Shown: piece after piece, positions 18,266 to 27,329 of the stretch
Position numbering within the stretch: position 1 is the stretch's first letter
Layout of the letters: every line of letters starts with the position of its first letter
Program-made: the position numbers and the translations under genes
Source: Bog-473 sp963809715
GTDB lineage: Bacteria > Actinomycetota > Acidimicrobiia > Acidimicrobiales > RAAP-2
DNA: 64,000 nt
Assembly: GCA_963809715.1 (NCBI GenBank)
Contig: CAWEKO010000002.1
Span: forward strand, 310,001 to 374,000
Direction of reading: 5' to 3'
The notes under the pieces: generated by a model
What the model was told of the DNA's origin: nothing
Databases searched by the model: none
Seen by the model: only the letters and a program-made list of their open reading frames with translations

Positions 18266-20338
18266 ATGACGACGAGCTCGAAGACCGACGAAGCCGGCGC
18301 CTTGTTCGTGACCGCGGATTCCGAGGACCCGCGGTTCAATCAGCCGTACATAGATGTCCGGGAGTGGCGCGACGAGCCGGCAGACGCCCCTGTGTTCGCC
18401 GGCGGCATCACGACGCAGCAAGGCGGTGCCGCGACCGTCAAGGCGCGCCATCTCTATGTCCACGGAGGGTTTACGGGCACCGACGCCAAGTTCTCGTTCT
18501 GCTTCCCGCCGGAGGAGGAATACCAGGGACGCTTCTTCCAGGCGACCCACCAGTTGCTCGCCGGCGAGGAGGCTACGCCGCGTAACATCGCATTCGCCCT
18601 GGCGAGTGGCGGCTACTCCGTGCAGACGAACATGGGCGGCAACGACAACCCTCGCACGGCTGAGGGGTCGGCCCGCGGCCAGTCCGACACAACGATTCGG
18701 GGCTACCGGGTCAACGCCGAGGCCGCGAAGTTCTCCCGTGTCGTGGCGGCCGAGATCTACGGCCCGCACCGCACCTACGGCTATCTGTACGGCGGGAGCG
18801 GCGGCGCCTACCAGACGGTCACGAGCGCAGAAATGACGACCGGCGTGTGGGACGGGTTCGTTCCCTACGTGATGGGATCGCCGCAATCCATCCCCAATTG
18901 CTTCACGGTGCGCGTGAACGCCCTCAGAGTGCTGAAGGACAAGTGGCCGTCGATCATCGACGCGATCGAGCCGGGCGGAAGCGGTGACCCCTTCGCCGGG
19001 CTGAACGACGAGGAGCGCACGGCACTGGAAGAGGCCACTCGGACCGGGTTCCCGCCCGGGGCGTGGTTCAACTACGTCCCACAGGGCGGAGGGCCGCTCG
19101 TGCTGGTTGCCAGTTATGTGCCGGTGTTGGACCCGACCTATCTCGACGACTTCTGGAGCAAGCCAGGCTATCTCGGCACCGACCCGACGTCGTCGGTCGG
19201 CGCCGCGCGCATCCAACACGAGGCGACCGTTGTCGATGTCATTTCCGGCCAACGCCAGCAACTCAAACTGTCGAGCGTCCCCACGGGTGATCTCACGGCT
19301 GCTGATGTGATCATCATCAGCGGCGCGGCGGCCGGCAAGACCGTCTCACTCGGCCGCATCGACTCGGACGGCAAGGGTCATATCGGCCTCGTGTTCGAAC
19401 CGGTCGGCGACACGGTCGACATCATGGCCGATCCCGCCGTCTTCGAAGGCATGCAGGCCGGTGACGAGGTCCGGATCGACAACTCCCAGTTCCTCGCGCT
19501 GCAGACCTACCACCGTCACCAATTCCCGCCGGCCAATCCCGACTTCGACTACCCCGACGTCTACGACTACTTCCGGAACAGCGACGGTTCGCCCAAGTAC
19601 CCCCAGCGGAGTGTGGACATCGGTGCGGCCGGCACTCTCGGCGCCACGGGTCAGATCCCGACCGGTCGCTTCAACGGGAAGATGATCGTCGTGGAGGCGC
19701 TCCATGATGGGGACGCTCTCCCGTGGCAGGCCGACTGGTACCGAAAGAAGGTCGAGGCCGTCGAAGGATCCGCCGTCGACCAGAAGTACCGTCTCTGGTA
19801 CGTCGACAACGCAAATCACACCGACCCGACGACCGAGTCGCTCGAGACGCACGCCGTCGCCTACTCGGGCACGTTGCAGTACACGCTGCGGGAACTGAGC
19901 GCATGGGTCGAGCGAGGGATCGTCCCGCCTCCCACCAGCGAATACCGGGTTCACGACGGCCAGGTGCTCGTGCCGGACTCGGCCGCGGAACGCAAGGGCA
20001 TCCAACCCGTGATCCATCTCGAGGTGAACGGCGGCGATCGTGCCGAGGTCGCGGTCGGCGAAGCCGTCGCCTTCACCGCACGGATCGAGGTGCCGCCCGC
20101 CCCGGGCAAGCTGGTGTCGGCGGAGTGGGACTTCGATGGCGTCGGCACGTATCCGGACACCGCTGAGCTCGGTGATCCGACCCCGGAGACCCTCTTCGTG
20201 ACCGTGACTCACACCTTCAGCAAGCCAGGTACCTACTTCCCGGCGCTACGCATCGCTTCCCAACGTGAGGGTAACCCCGACACCCCATTTGCCCGATCGT
20301 TGAACCTCGGCCGGGTCCGGGTGGTGGTCAACGAGTGA
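18266..20338 (+). CDS. Tannase/feruloyl-esterase-like alpha/beta hydrolase with C-terminal PKD-type domain
   Basis: A 690-residue protein with no obvious signal peptide. The block YGYLYGGSGGAYQT contains a nucleophile elbow GGSGG with Ser178. A late histidine in DNANHTD (His518) is the likely catalytic base, preceded by the strand KMIVVEALHDGDALPW. Spacing and overall length resemble tannase-like hydrolases. Residues about 590-680 (VAFTARIEVPP, SAEWDFDGVGTYPD, VTHTFSKPGTYFPAL) form a PKD/immunoglobulin-like domain. ATG 18266 follows GGGGGGTGC. It lies 46 bases after the binding-protein gene on the same strand, so the hydrolase may release the ligand that the importer takes up. Family and substrate are inferred from motifs only. 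Confidence 0.65.
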   Translation: MTTSSKTDEAGALFVTADSEDPRFNQPYIDVREWRDEPADAPVFAGGITTQQGGAATVKARHLYVHGGFTGTDAKFSFCFPPEEEYQGRFFQATHQLLAGEEATPRNIAFALASGGYSVQTNMGGNDNPRTAEGSARGQSDTTIRGYRVNAEAAKFSRVVAAEIYGPHRTYGYLYGGSGGAYQTVTSAEMTTGVWDGFVPYVMGSPQSIPNCFTVRVNALRVLKDKWPSIIDAIEPGGSGDPFAGLNDEERTALEEATRTGFPPGAWFNYVPQGGGPLVLVASYVPVLDPTYLDDFWSKPGYLGTDPTSSVGAARIQHEATVVDVISGQRQQLKLSSVPTGDLTAADVIIISGAAAGKTVSLGRIDSDGKGHIGLVFEPVGDTVDIMADPAVFEGMQAGDEVRIDNSQFLALQTYHRHQFPPANPDFDYPDVYDYFRNSDGSPKYPQRSVDIGAAGTLGATGQIPTGRFNGKMIVVEALHDGDALPWQADWYRKKVEAVEGSAVDQKYRLWYVDNANHTDPTTESLETHAVAYSGTLQYTLRELSAWVERGIVPPPTSEYRVHDGQVLVPDSAAERKGIQPVIHLEVNGGDRAEVAVGEAVAFTARIEVPPAPGKLVSAEWDFDGVGTYPDTAELGDPTPETLFVTVTHTFSKPGTYFPALRIASQREGNPDTPFARSLNLGRVRVVVNE

Positions 20339-20486
20339 CGAAATCGCCGGTCGCAGCGCCCCCATTCCGGCGGCTCCGCCGCTGAGAGGGATGACCTCGG
20401 CGCAGCGGTGGTGACGTGGTGCTCGTTGAGTGCGGATGGTGGTACCCGAGGAGGTGACACTCGGGCAGGTCCGGACTCTGTCAGCG
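20339..20486. other. Intergenic region between convergent genes
   Basis: It contains GGCGGCTCCGCCGC (about 20370-20383), a short GC hairpin without a T-run, possibly a weak terminator for one or both converging genes. Confidence 0.3.
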
Positions 20487-21278
20487 CTACCCGCCGTCAC
20501 CGAGATGCCGAACGAAGAACGACTCGGCGGAGTCGTTCTCGAAGACGGGCACCTGGACGTGGCCCCCTGGGTTGACGTGGAGGGTCTTGTCAGTCGAGCC
20601 GATGGCATCGAAGAGAGCGAGACCTGCCTCGCGGGCGATCAACTCGTCGTCCCACTGGAAGAGGAACAGGATCGGCACACGTAGAGAGCGGGCCGCGGAT
20701 TCGAAGCCTGTCCCGCCCATACCGGCACCCAAGCCGGCCAGACCGAGCACGGCTGCTTTGACCCGGGGTTGGGAGGCCACGAATCGGAGACCGATACCGG
20801 TACCCATGGACAGCCCCCAATAGCCCAGGCGGTCGTCGCTGAACCCGGTCGAGACGAGGTCGTCGACCAAGGCGTTCAGCTCTCCGACGTGGGTGGCCAT
20901 GCGGCTGGCGAACCGGGCCGCCTGATCGGTGTCCATCGCCACGGGCAGGCCGGCGCCGGCCCCCTGGTCGATGCGAGCCTCAACGGATCGGCGCCGGGCC
21001 CGGGCCGCCTCCTTGTCGGTGATGCGCTCGCCGTGCTCCGGGGCATCAAGGGCCACGGCTGCGTAGCGCCGGTGCCGCACCAGGCGCCGGGCGAGTCCGA
21101 GCACCTCGGGGGCGCGCTTGTGCACCACACCTCCGTGACCGAGGATCACAGTCGGTCGGGGCCCCGTCGCGGCCTCCGGGAGCCAGACGATGCCCGGGAC
21201 GATCTCTCCGGACTCCACCTCGAGTCCTACTCGTCGCTCGACAACACCGCGCTCGCAGATTTCCCGGACTATCTCCAT
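20487..21278 (-). CDS. Alpha/beta hydrolase (dienelactone-hydrolase/acetyl-xylan-esterase-like)
   Basis: A 263-residue cytoplasmic hydrolase. GHGG (47-50) is the oxyanion-hole loop, GLSMG places the nucleophile at Ser157, the acid is Asp210 or Asp211 (FQWDDEL) and the base is His240 (NPGGH). All three lie at the usual intervals. An insertion rich in basic residues between about 85 and 125 forms a lid-like region. ATG 21278 is preferred over 21350 because the family begins at about this point and GGGGGTGG precedes it. It is convergent with the tannase-like gene and not in an operon. The substrate cannot be told from sequence. Confidence 0.8.
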   Translation of the reverse strand: MEIVREICERGVVERRVGLEVESGEIVPGIVWLPEAATGPRPTVILGHGGVVHKRAPEVLGLARRLVRHRRYAAVALDAPEHGERITDKEAARARRRSVEARIDQGAGAGLPVAMDTDQAARFASRMATHVGELNALVDDLVSTGFSDDRLGYWGLSMGTGIGLRFVASQPRVKAAVLGLAGLGAGMGGTGFESAARSLRVPILFLFQWDDELIAREAGLALFDAIGSTDKTLHVNPGGHVQVPVFENDSAESFFVRHLGDGG

Positions 21279-21681
21279 GATCCACCCCCGGTTCACGTGG
21301 CCCCGAAGCGTACCGCCGACCTTGCTCTCCAGGTGTCCTGTTCCCAGCATTTCGACTTGGCGCGGCCCAAGATTGGTCCCGCCTCAACCGACGGTGGCGG
21401 GTGCCCGGTTGCCGAGCTGCTCGGCGACGTCGGCCGGGGGGGACACGGTCCACCACGTCCGTGACAGACGTGGAACGTTCTCGATCCACGTCGTATTGGA
21501 CGGGCCGTCACGGCGGCGACGGCCCGAACCGTGCCGCGGCCTCTCGATCGTTGCTCCGAGCGGAGGTCCCGGTTCCATCCGCCGGGCGGGGCGCCGACTC
21601 GAACCGTCTCCAGCTTCCGCTCGGACACTAAGTTGAGAGCTTGCTGAACCTCAGCGCTGAGTACAATCGAAGGAACGTTTC
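21279..21681. other. 403-nt gap between divergent genes
   Basis: Open frames here are arginine- and proline-rich shadow frames without motifs. A TACAAT hexamer (21662-21667) and AAGGA (21670-21674) precede the next plus-strand gene. The hexamer is too close to the start to be a conventional -10 box unless the transcript has almost no leader. Confidence 0.35.
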
Positions 21682-22311
21682 ATGGCCGACGAACTGCAGG
21701 ATGGGCAGCACGAACTGCCGGCGTCGGTGAATCGGCTCGATGCGGATCTGTGGGCGTACGAGCAGTTGGTTCGAATCGAGCAACACTGGACTGATCAAAC
21801 CCAGAACCAACAGCGGAGGATCACAGCGGTCCTCGCGGTGAATGGTTTCCTCCTTGCCTTTTTGGCGGCAGCAGGATTTCAGGTTACGACGAGGCCCTTC
21901 AGCGGATGGTATCTGTATCCGTTCTATGCGTGTCTGATTCTCTTGTCTGTGGCCCTCGTTTTCGGAGTGCTTACCTTGCTTCCGCAGATCACCATTTCTG
22001 GACGGGAGACGGGATCCAGAGGTTGGATCTACGAAAACCTGATTGCAACAACCGCAGGCGAACACCCTTCACTGTGGCTTGACTCTCAGCAAGTCTTGGA
22101 CGAGTTCCGCCAGGCTCGCGAAGCTGGAGAATTCGATCAGTTTGTGCTTCGAATGTGCGAATCGGTTGCGGGGAATGCAAACGGAAACCTAGATCACAGA
22201 GCCACGCTCTCTCGACGAAGAAGGTGGATGCACTGGCAGATAGCCTTCATCATGGTATCTCTAGCGCTGCTCATCATCGCTGTCGTCGGCTTGGCGGTCC
22301 ATGTCCTCTAG
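21682..22311 (+). CDS. Hypothetical membrane protein with three helices
   Basis: A 209-residue protein. A hydrophilic N-terminal helix (residues 15-46) leads to two membrane helices separated by a short loop (about 47-68 and 76-97). An acidic cytoplasmic region follows (about 105-180), then an Arg-rich stretch and a final membrane helix (about 187-208). The pattern RRITAVLAVNGFLLAFLAAAG, with a further hairpin and a terminal anchor, recalls the membrane domain of PycTM/DUF4231-like proteins. No cyclase or other defence partner lies nearby. The GC content is lower than in flanking genes. No enzymatic motif is seen. The family is unassigned. Confidence 0.6.
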   Translation: MADELQDGQHELPASVNRLDADLWAYEQLVRIEQHWTDQTQNQQRRITAVLAVNGFLLAFLAAAGFQVTTRPFSGWYLYPFYACLILLSVALVFGVLTLLPQITISGRETGSRGWIYENLIATTAGEHPSLWLDSQQVLDEFRQAREAGEFDQFVLRMCESVAGNANGNLDHRATLSRRRRWMHWQIAFIMVSLALLIIAVVGLAVHVL

Positions 22312-22570
22312 CAAACCGAGTGGATCTGGAGCCCGAGCGCGGCAGCTAATCCCGTCACACCGGAACTGGGCCCTCCTCCGCGGACACGTTCACATCCACG
22401 ACGCCCACCACCAAAACTCATGCCGGTTCAGGACGGCTCGTCGTGACAGTGCATCACCTTCAGCCGACGGCTGCACCATCCTCCAGCACCGCCCGCGACA
22501 TTGGGCGCGGTGCTCAAAACACCCGATCGGGTGATTACACCTCGCCCACAGAGGGCTAGGTTCCTCGTCG

Positions 22571-22768
22571 ATGGCCACACAATGGGAGTACAAGGTGGAG
22601 GAGGTGGCTCCGGAGGCGGGCACCTTCGCTCAATTTCTCAACGATGAGGGTGGAGAAGGCTGGGAACTTGTCACAGTGGCGGCACTCGGTGTCGACGATG
22701 CCAGTCGCTCCCACCTGGTCTTCCGGCGGGAGCTGGCGAATCCGACCTGGGACCAGCAACAGGACTAA
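22571..22768 (+). CDS. DUF4177-like small protein
   Basis: A 65-residue protein with the DUF4177 pattern: WEYKVEEV at the N-terminus, LNDEGGEGWELVTVAALG in the middle and LVFRREL near the end, forming a small three-stranded sheet. The family's molecular function is unknown. It stands alone; a weak AGG ribosome site lies about 10 bases upstream of the ATG. The gene is short but the motif match is clear. Confidence 0.75.
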   Translation: MATQWEYKVEEVAPEAGTFAQFLNDEGGEGWELVTVAALGVDDASRSHLVFRRELANPTWDQQQD

Positions 22769-22774
22769 CGCAGC

Positions 22775-23014
22775 CGGCCCGAACTCCCGCCGGCCCGTCC
22801 GGCCCTCAAGGTGGCCCGGACAGGCCCACAACCGGAACCAGCCGTCGCCTTTCGGCGTGATCCAGCGGCCAGTCGAGTCCGGCTCGACCTGGCAATGGGT
22901 GCTCTTGAGCTACTGCGGTAGACCGTCGCGCAGCTTCGGCTGGGCTGCGCAGTAGTGCCGGGGGTAGTCGTCGAGCTGAGGCGGCATGGACTTGGCCTTC
23001 GCCGCAGCGGCCAC
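22775..23014 (-). pseudogene. Possible small gene interrupted by an in-frame TAG
   Basis: A minus-strand frame begins at GTG (23014-23012) and reads AAAAKAKSMPPQLDDYP, then HYCAAQPKLRDGLPQ, then TAG (22912-22910). It continues in the same frame with GRWITPKGDGWFRLWACPGH and G/C-ended codons to about 22775, where it runs against the end of the DUF4177 gene. Two CxH-like elements (HYC, ACPGH) suggest a small zinc-ribbon protein. It is either a nonsense-mutated gene or two very short open frames. No family is recognised. Confidence 0.3.
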
Positions 23015-23050
23015 CTTGAGCGGCCATCCATCTCGCCCTCAGACAATCGC

Positions 23051-23665
23051 CTAGGCGGAGAGCACTCCAACCTCGGCCAGCACCTCTCTCACCTCGGCAA
23101 GGCCTCGCACTCGCTCCGATCGAAACCCGAAGGATCTCGCTGCATCGGAGTTCGCGGCGCCATCGTCGAGGTACAAGATTCGCTCCTTCCTAAATGGGAG
23201 TCGATCGGCGACAGCCTGAAAGATGGCCCGATCCGGTTTTGCCAGTCCCAGCTCAAACGAGAGGAATCGGAAGTCGAACATGTCGAGCACCGGCCACGAC
23301 GAGGTCTGGTGTTCCCAGTGCATCGCGTTTGTATTGCTGAGACAGCCAATCTGCACCGATCGCCGGACCTCCGCCAGGAGCTCAGAAGCACCCGGATAGG
23401 GGCCGATTGGCCAATCCCGAAAGATCTCCAAGAATCGCTCTGGGGTGATATTGAGGTCCCACTGGGAAACCATTCGGGCGGAGAACTCAGTCGCCGAGCA
23501 CTCGCCCTTCTCGAATGTGCGCACTGACGAACTGGAAAGCCATTGGTGCCACGTTTCCTCGTTGCCGACGGTCACTGCCAGTTCCTGAAGGCTGACTACG
23601 CCACCGAGCTCGATCAACACGCCCCCAAGGTCGAACAAGACGAAGTCGATGCCGAAGTCGGTCAC
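23051..23665 (-). CDS. HAD-superfamily phosphatase (HAD-IA)
   Basis: A 204-residue hydrolase. Motif I is FVLFDLGGVLIELGG near the N-terminus; the second Asp is replaced by Gly, as is usual in YihX-like members that read DLGGV. Motif II is the strand QIGCLSNTN. Motif III is a lysine in LGLAKPDRAIF and motif IV is ILYLDDGAANSDAA. A helical cap lies between motifs I and II. Such enzymes dephosphorylate small metabolites (sugar phosphates, nucleotides). It stands alone, convergent to no neighbour; no clear ribosome site is seen. Confidence 0.85.
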   Translation of the reverse strand: MTDFGIDFVLFDLGGVLIELGGVVSLQELAVTVGNEETWHQWLSSSSVRTFEKGECSATEFSARMVSQWDLNITPERFLEIFRDWPIGPYPGASELLAEVRRSVQIGCLSNTNAMHWEHQTSSWPVLDMFDFRFLSFELGLAKPDRAIFQAVADRLPFRKERILYLDDGAANSDAARSFGFRSERVRGLAEVREVLAEVGVLSA

Positions 23666-23817
23666 CGGCGAAATGTAGCGCCCGACTCAGGGGTGGTGGG
23701 CCGTGCTCGGGCAGGGCACCCACCGCCGAGTGTCGGACTGCCGTTCGTCGGTTGAGATTCAGCACTGGACGGCGGCCCCTGCTCCCGTTCGCTCAAGCCC
23801 ATCCGCTCTCTGACAGC

Positions 23818-24246
23818 ATGTTTGTCATGGCTGCATTTGAGATCACAGATGTCCATGACGAGACGGCCGTCATTGAACTTCGCGAACGATTGGTGGAATT
23901 CAATATTGCTGCAACTGGGTACGACGAGTATCGATCCATGAGCTGTTTTCTTCGAAATGATGAAGGCGAGCTCGACGCCGGAATCGATGGCTTCAGTTGG
24001 GGTGGCTACGCGATGGTCGAGTGGCTTTGGGTCGCCGCGTCGATCCGAGGGAGGCATCTTGGAACCGGGCTCTTACGGTCATTCGAATCCGAAGCGCAGA
24101 AACGAGGTTGTCGGGTACTCCGCGTGAACACGCATTCCTTTCAGGCTCCCGATTTCTATCGGCACCTCGGTTACGAAGAAATCGGGTACGCCGAAGACAC
24201 ACCACTCGGCTACGGAGAACACTTCCTGCTGAAACGGCTGCCATGA
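23818..24246 (+). CDS. GNAT-family N-acetyltransferase
   Basis: A 142-residue acetyltransferase. The acetyl-CoA binding segment is VEWLWVAASIRGRHLGTGLLRSFESEA, where RGRHLGTG is the pyrophosphate loop. It is followed by RVLRVNTHSFQAPDFYRHLGYEEIG, the last two strands with the FYxxxGY signature. The start is uncertain: ATG 23818 or ATG 23827, neither with a clear ribosome site. The gene diverges from the HAD gene with about 150 bases between. The substrate is unknown. Confidence 0.85.
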   Translation: MFVMAAFEITDVHDETAVIELRERLVEFNIAATGYDEYRSMSCFLRNDEGELDAGIDGFSWGGYAMVEWLWVAASIRGRHLGTGLLRSFESEAQKRGCRVLRVNTHSFQAPDFYRHLGYEEIGYAEDTPLGYGEHFLLKRLP

Positions 24247-24389
24247 CTTGAACGGTTGACCCTCCCCATCGGCTCATAGCCACTCGTCGAACGAGCGCCA
24301 TCTGTCGGTAGGCCTGCAAGTGACGGCAGATGCCCGATCTTCACGCCAGATAGGTGAGACAGTTGGCTCCGTAAGCCAGGGCGGTCCGG

Positions 24390-25691
24390 TTAGTGGACAT
24401 CGTCCAGTCCGGTCTTCTCGTTGGCTTCCATTTCGAGAACAAGCGCCGGCCACGTGAAGCCGGATTCGCCGCCAGCGCCTCCCGGACTGCCTGACCACGC
24501 GTTGTAGAACTCACGAAACCCGTGCTCCTCTACCAGCTCCTCCAGCGCTGTCCGGAGTTGCAGGGCGTGGTCGGGCAGGCCAGCGCGCAAGGCAGCCAGA
24601 TGTGCCCAGTAGACCGTCGCACCCCAGACGGCATTGCCATCCCACTGCACAAATGGCTCCACGCCGCCCCCGGGCTGCACTCCTCCAGCCGCAAAACCCT
24701 TGGGGCCCCACATGGGCGCACCGGAATGGACGTGGTGCGTCGTGACGTTCGTCGCATACCCTCTGCCGGCGAGCCTGCGTGATGCGCATGGAATCAGTCC
24801 CATGGCTCCGATACCTGGAACCTGGTGCCCAGCGACGAGGTCATAGGCGACAAACAGATGACCTTCTTTCCACCACAGGAAGTCTTCGATGGCGTCGGCA
24901 ACCGCGGTCGCTGTCTCCGAGGCCCACGCAGCTTCGTTCCGCCAACCGCGGTCGCGACACGCCAGTTCGAATTCCTCAAGAGCGAGGAGATACCATCCGC
25001 ACACCGTCGGATCGTATGCGACGAAAGCATGGTTCTCGACTAACGCTCGTTCCGGAGACATCTCGGCCGCAACTGCAGAGACGGTCAGATCTTTAAATCG
25101 CGCCAGTAGCGATGACTCCATGTCACCGAGGATGGACTGCACGTAGATGCTGTTCTCGGTGCCGGTTTCAAATGGGTGGAGGGCAATCGGCAGGACGCCG
25201 TCCCTGATGGTGCGGAGCTTGATCAATCCCGCCAGGTGTGCGTGCGCCGCTGACAACAAGTGGTCAGCCGGGGGCCCAATCACGCGCGACAAGCGAGCGC
25301 TCGCATATGCAGCTGTCGGGGGATCGACGAAAGGCGTTCGATCTCCCTCGAACATTGGACCAAAGAGCTCTTCGATGAAGTGCTGGTACTCGTCAGCGCC
25401 GGGAATGAACCGTTGATGCGAAAGAACTCCGCCCGGGAGCGCGTTGGCTGAGTAGAGGGTCGAAAGCTCCTGTAGGGCGAGACTCAGATCAAGGTGACGA
25501 AGACACAACGCGTGGTATCCGCTGTCCCAGCCAAACAGTGCCGGATAGCGGGTGACGTCTGGAACATGGAACACACCGTTGAAGGCAACGACCCGGTGCT
25601 GGGCGAACATGCTCACGCAAGCCTCTTTAATTTCCATTCCGTTGAGCCTCTCGATGTGTATCCGGCGGCCTTGTGGAAATGCCGCCGTCAT
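24390..25691 (-). CDS. GH63/MGH-like (alpha/alpha)6-barrel glycosidase
   Basis: A 433-residue protein with the pattern of GH63/GH37-related glycosidases such as glucosylglycerate or mannosylglycerate hydrolase: ALFGWDSGYHALCLRHLD near residue 50 (the Asp of WDSG is the usual catalytic acid region), SHQRFIPG, then HVHSGAPMWGP and VQWDGNAVWG, and near the end FYNAWSGSPGG followed by FTWPALVLEME, matching the closing FxW element. It is cytoplasmic, with no signal. A role in degrading a glucosyl compatible solute or maltooligosaccharide is plausible but not shown. Starts at 25724 and 25637 are also possible. It diverges from the next binding-protein gene. Confidence 0.7.
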   Translation of the reverse strand: MTAAFPQGRRIHIERLNGMEIKEACVSMFAQHRVVAFNGVFHVPDVTRYPALFGWDSGYHALCLRHLDLSLALQELSTLYSANALPGGVLSHQRFIPGADEYQHFIEELFGPMFEGDRTPFVDPPTAAYASARLSRVIGPPADHLLSAAHAHLAGLIKLRTIRDGVLPIALHPFETGTENSIYVQSILGDMESSLLARFKDLTVSAVAAEMSPERALVENHAFVAYDPTVCGWYLLALEEFELACRDRGWRNEAAWASETATAVADAIEDFLWWKEGHLFVAYDLVAGHQVPGIGAMGLIPCASRRLAGRGYATNVTTHHVHSGAPMWGPKGFAAGGVQPGGGVEPFVQWDGNAVWGATVYWAHLAALRAGLPDHALQLRTALEELVEEHGFREFYNAWSGSPGGAGGESGFTWPALVLEMEANEKTGLDDVH

Positions 25692-25949
25692 GTCCGAGCG
25701 GCGTACCAATCGCGAGATGGGCACGGGCGCAAGGCGGTCGCTTGCTGGTTTGAAGTCTCGCGGATTGCCACCTGGGCGACTCGGGTCCGGTTGATTCGAG
25801 TGGTGATGGCGACTCCGACGCCCGGCATCGATCCGTGGGGGGCGGGGTTTCGCCAGGTGAGCGAGTCGTCAGCCAGCTCAAACAGGTCGGGTGCCAGGAC
25901 GAACCCGAGGTCAGGTGGCACACTTAGCGCTCAATCTCGGAGGTTTTTC

Positions 25950-27227
25950 ATGCAAAAAGGTGTCGCGGCGATGGTCCTGAGCGCATTGGCGCTGGTCACG
26001 TTGGCAGCGATGAGCATCGAGCCTGCCTCTGCTGCCTCCGGAGGAGCTGGGGGTGCCACGAGACAGGGCGTGACGGCTACCACTATCCGAGTTGGCATCC
26101 CCTACGTGGATCTGTCCGCCGTCCGGCAGTATGGCGTCACCCTCGACCATGGGAACTACCCCGATGCGTACAACGCCCTGATTGCGCACATCAATGCCCA
26201 AGGGGGAATAGACGGTCGAAAGCTCGTGCCCTTCATGGTTGCGGTGAATCCGGTCGGCACCGCAGCGGCAGCAACGGCCTGTACGCAATTGGCGCAGGAT
26301 GACAAGGTCTTCGTCGTCTTTGCACCACAACAGCCTGATTGTTACCTCAGTCAGTATGGAATTCCCACGATCAACGGTACCTTCCAGGATGTGGCGGTTT
26401 CAGCAGGCACGCCGAATTTCACGATGCAGGCCCCGCCTCTTGCGTACGATCCGATTCAACTCGCTGTATTCGCTCATAACGGCTTGTTCCGAGGGAAGAC
26501 GGTGGGAATCTTTGCTGGCCAAGTCACTGATCAGCGCGAGATGCAGGCAGTCCAGTCCGAACTCAAGTCGCTGCATGTGAAGGTGGCCCAGGCAGCCGTT
26601 GATTCAGCCCCGACCGGCGACCAGAGCGCGACGTATCAGGATGCAAACATCATCGCCCAACGGTTTCACGCAGCAGGTGTGAACGAGGTGGTTGCGGTCG
26701 GTACGGGTTCGCTCGTGTGGCCCGAAGCGCTGCAGGCAAATCAAGGCACCTACAACCCGTCCTGGATTGCTACCAATGAGGGCTCGGTCGAAGGAGCCAT
26801 TGTGGGATCCTCCATCAGTCCCTCCTATCTCAAGAACATGGTGACGTCGAGTGCGGTGCTCGACAACTACCGGACGTGGCATCAGACGGCAGACCAGCAG
26901 TGCTATCAGATCGTGCACAAGGCGTACCCGTCAGACAAGATCACGCAGCCGACGAATCCCATAATGGGATCGGATCAGTCCTTTTTTGCCATTCAGGACG
27001 CCTGCGACAACCTGGCCATGTTCACGTCCATTGCGAAAGCGGCCGGCAAAGATCTCACCCAGGCAAGCTTCATCAAGGCTGGATATGGACTGCGCAATGC
27101 GAACCTGCCGGAGGCAGCGGTGCCGGTTTCGTTTGCACAGGGACGTCCATATCCTCTCGGGCCGGTCTACCTCGGACACTACGACACGACGAAAAACTCC
27201 ATTGTGTTCTCTGCCGCGTCCGACTGA
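25950..27227 (+). CDS. Orphan Liv-type substrate-binding protein, secreted
   Basis: A 425-residue exported receptor. The signal peptide is MQKGVAAMVLSALALVTLAA, with cleavage near PASA-A. The mature N-terminus GVTATTIRVGIPYVDLSAVRQYG, then YNALIAHINAQGGIDGRKLVPF, is the classical opening of Liv-type (Peripla_BP_6) receptors. Later segments (GKTVGIFAGQVTDQREMQAV) belong to the second lobe. ATG 25950 has TCGGAGGT 7 bases upstream; longer in-frame starts would lie inside the divergent glycosidase. There is no permease or ATPase gene within 7 kb, so it must use a transporter encoded elsewhere (perhaps the fused one at 11-16 kb) or act as a ligand sensor. The GC content is somewhat lower than the window average. 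Confidence 0.85.
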   Translation: MQKGVAAMVLSALALVTLAAMSIEPASAASGGAGGATRQGVTATTIRVGIPYVDLSAVRQYGVTLDHGNYPDAYNALIAHINAQGGIDGRKLVPFMVAVNPVGTAAAATACTQLAQDDKVFVVFAPQQPDCYLSQYGIPTINGTFQDVAVSAGTPNFTMQAPPLAYDPIQLAVFAHNGLFRGKTVGIFAGQVTDQREMQAVQSELKSLHVKVAQAAVDSAPTGDQSATYQDANIIAQRFHAAGVNEVVAVGTGSLVWPEALQANQGTYNPSWIATNEGSVEGAIVGSSISPSYLKNMVTSSAVLDNYRTWHQTADQQCYQIVHKAYPSDKITQPTNPIMGSDQSFFAIQDACDNLAMFTSIAKAAGKDLTQASFIKAGYGLRNANLPEAAVPVSFAQGRPYPLGPVYLGHYDTTKNSIVFSAASD

Positions 27228-27329
27228 TCAAGTGGCGCCTCTCCGAAGCGGGATCATCTCGTCGGTGGCCCCAGTCCGACGTTTCCGGGCCGCCGTGAAC
27301 ACCACGCGGACCGCTGATGCTGGTGGGAT

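Noticed and set aside
16324..18339. A very long open frame on the minus strand opposite the binding-protein gene
   Set aside because: It is an antisense shadow produced by G/C-ended codons: Arg/Gly/Val-rich, no motif, no ribosome site, and the plus-strand gene is convincing. The same applies to 56368-58314 (-), 59317-60942 (+), 61142-62242 (-), 47273-48643 (-), 51020-52462 (-) and 293-1252 (+).
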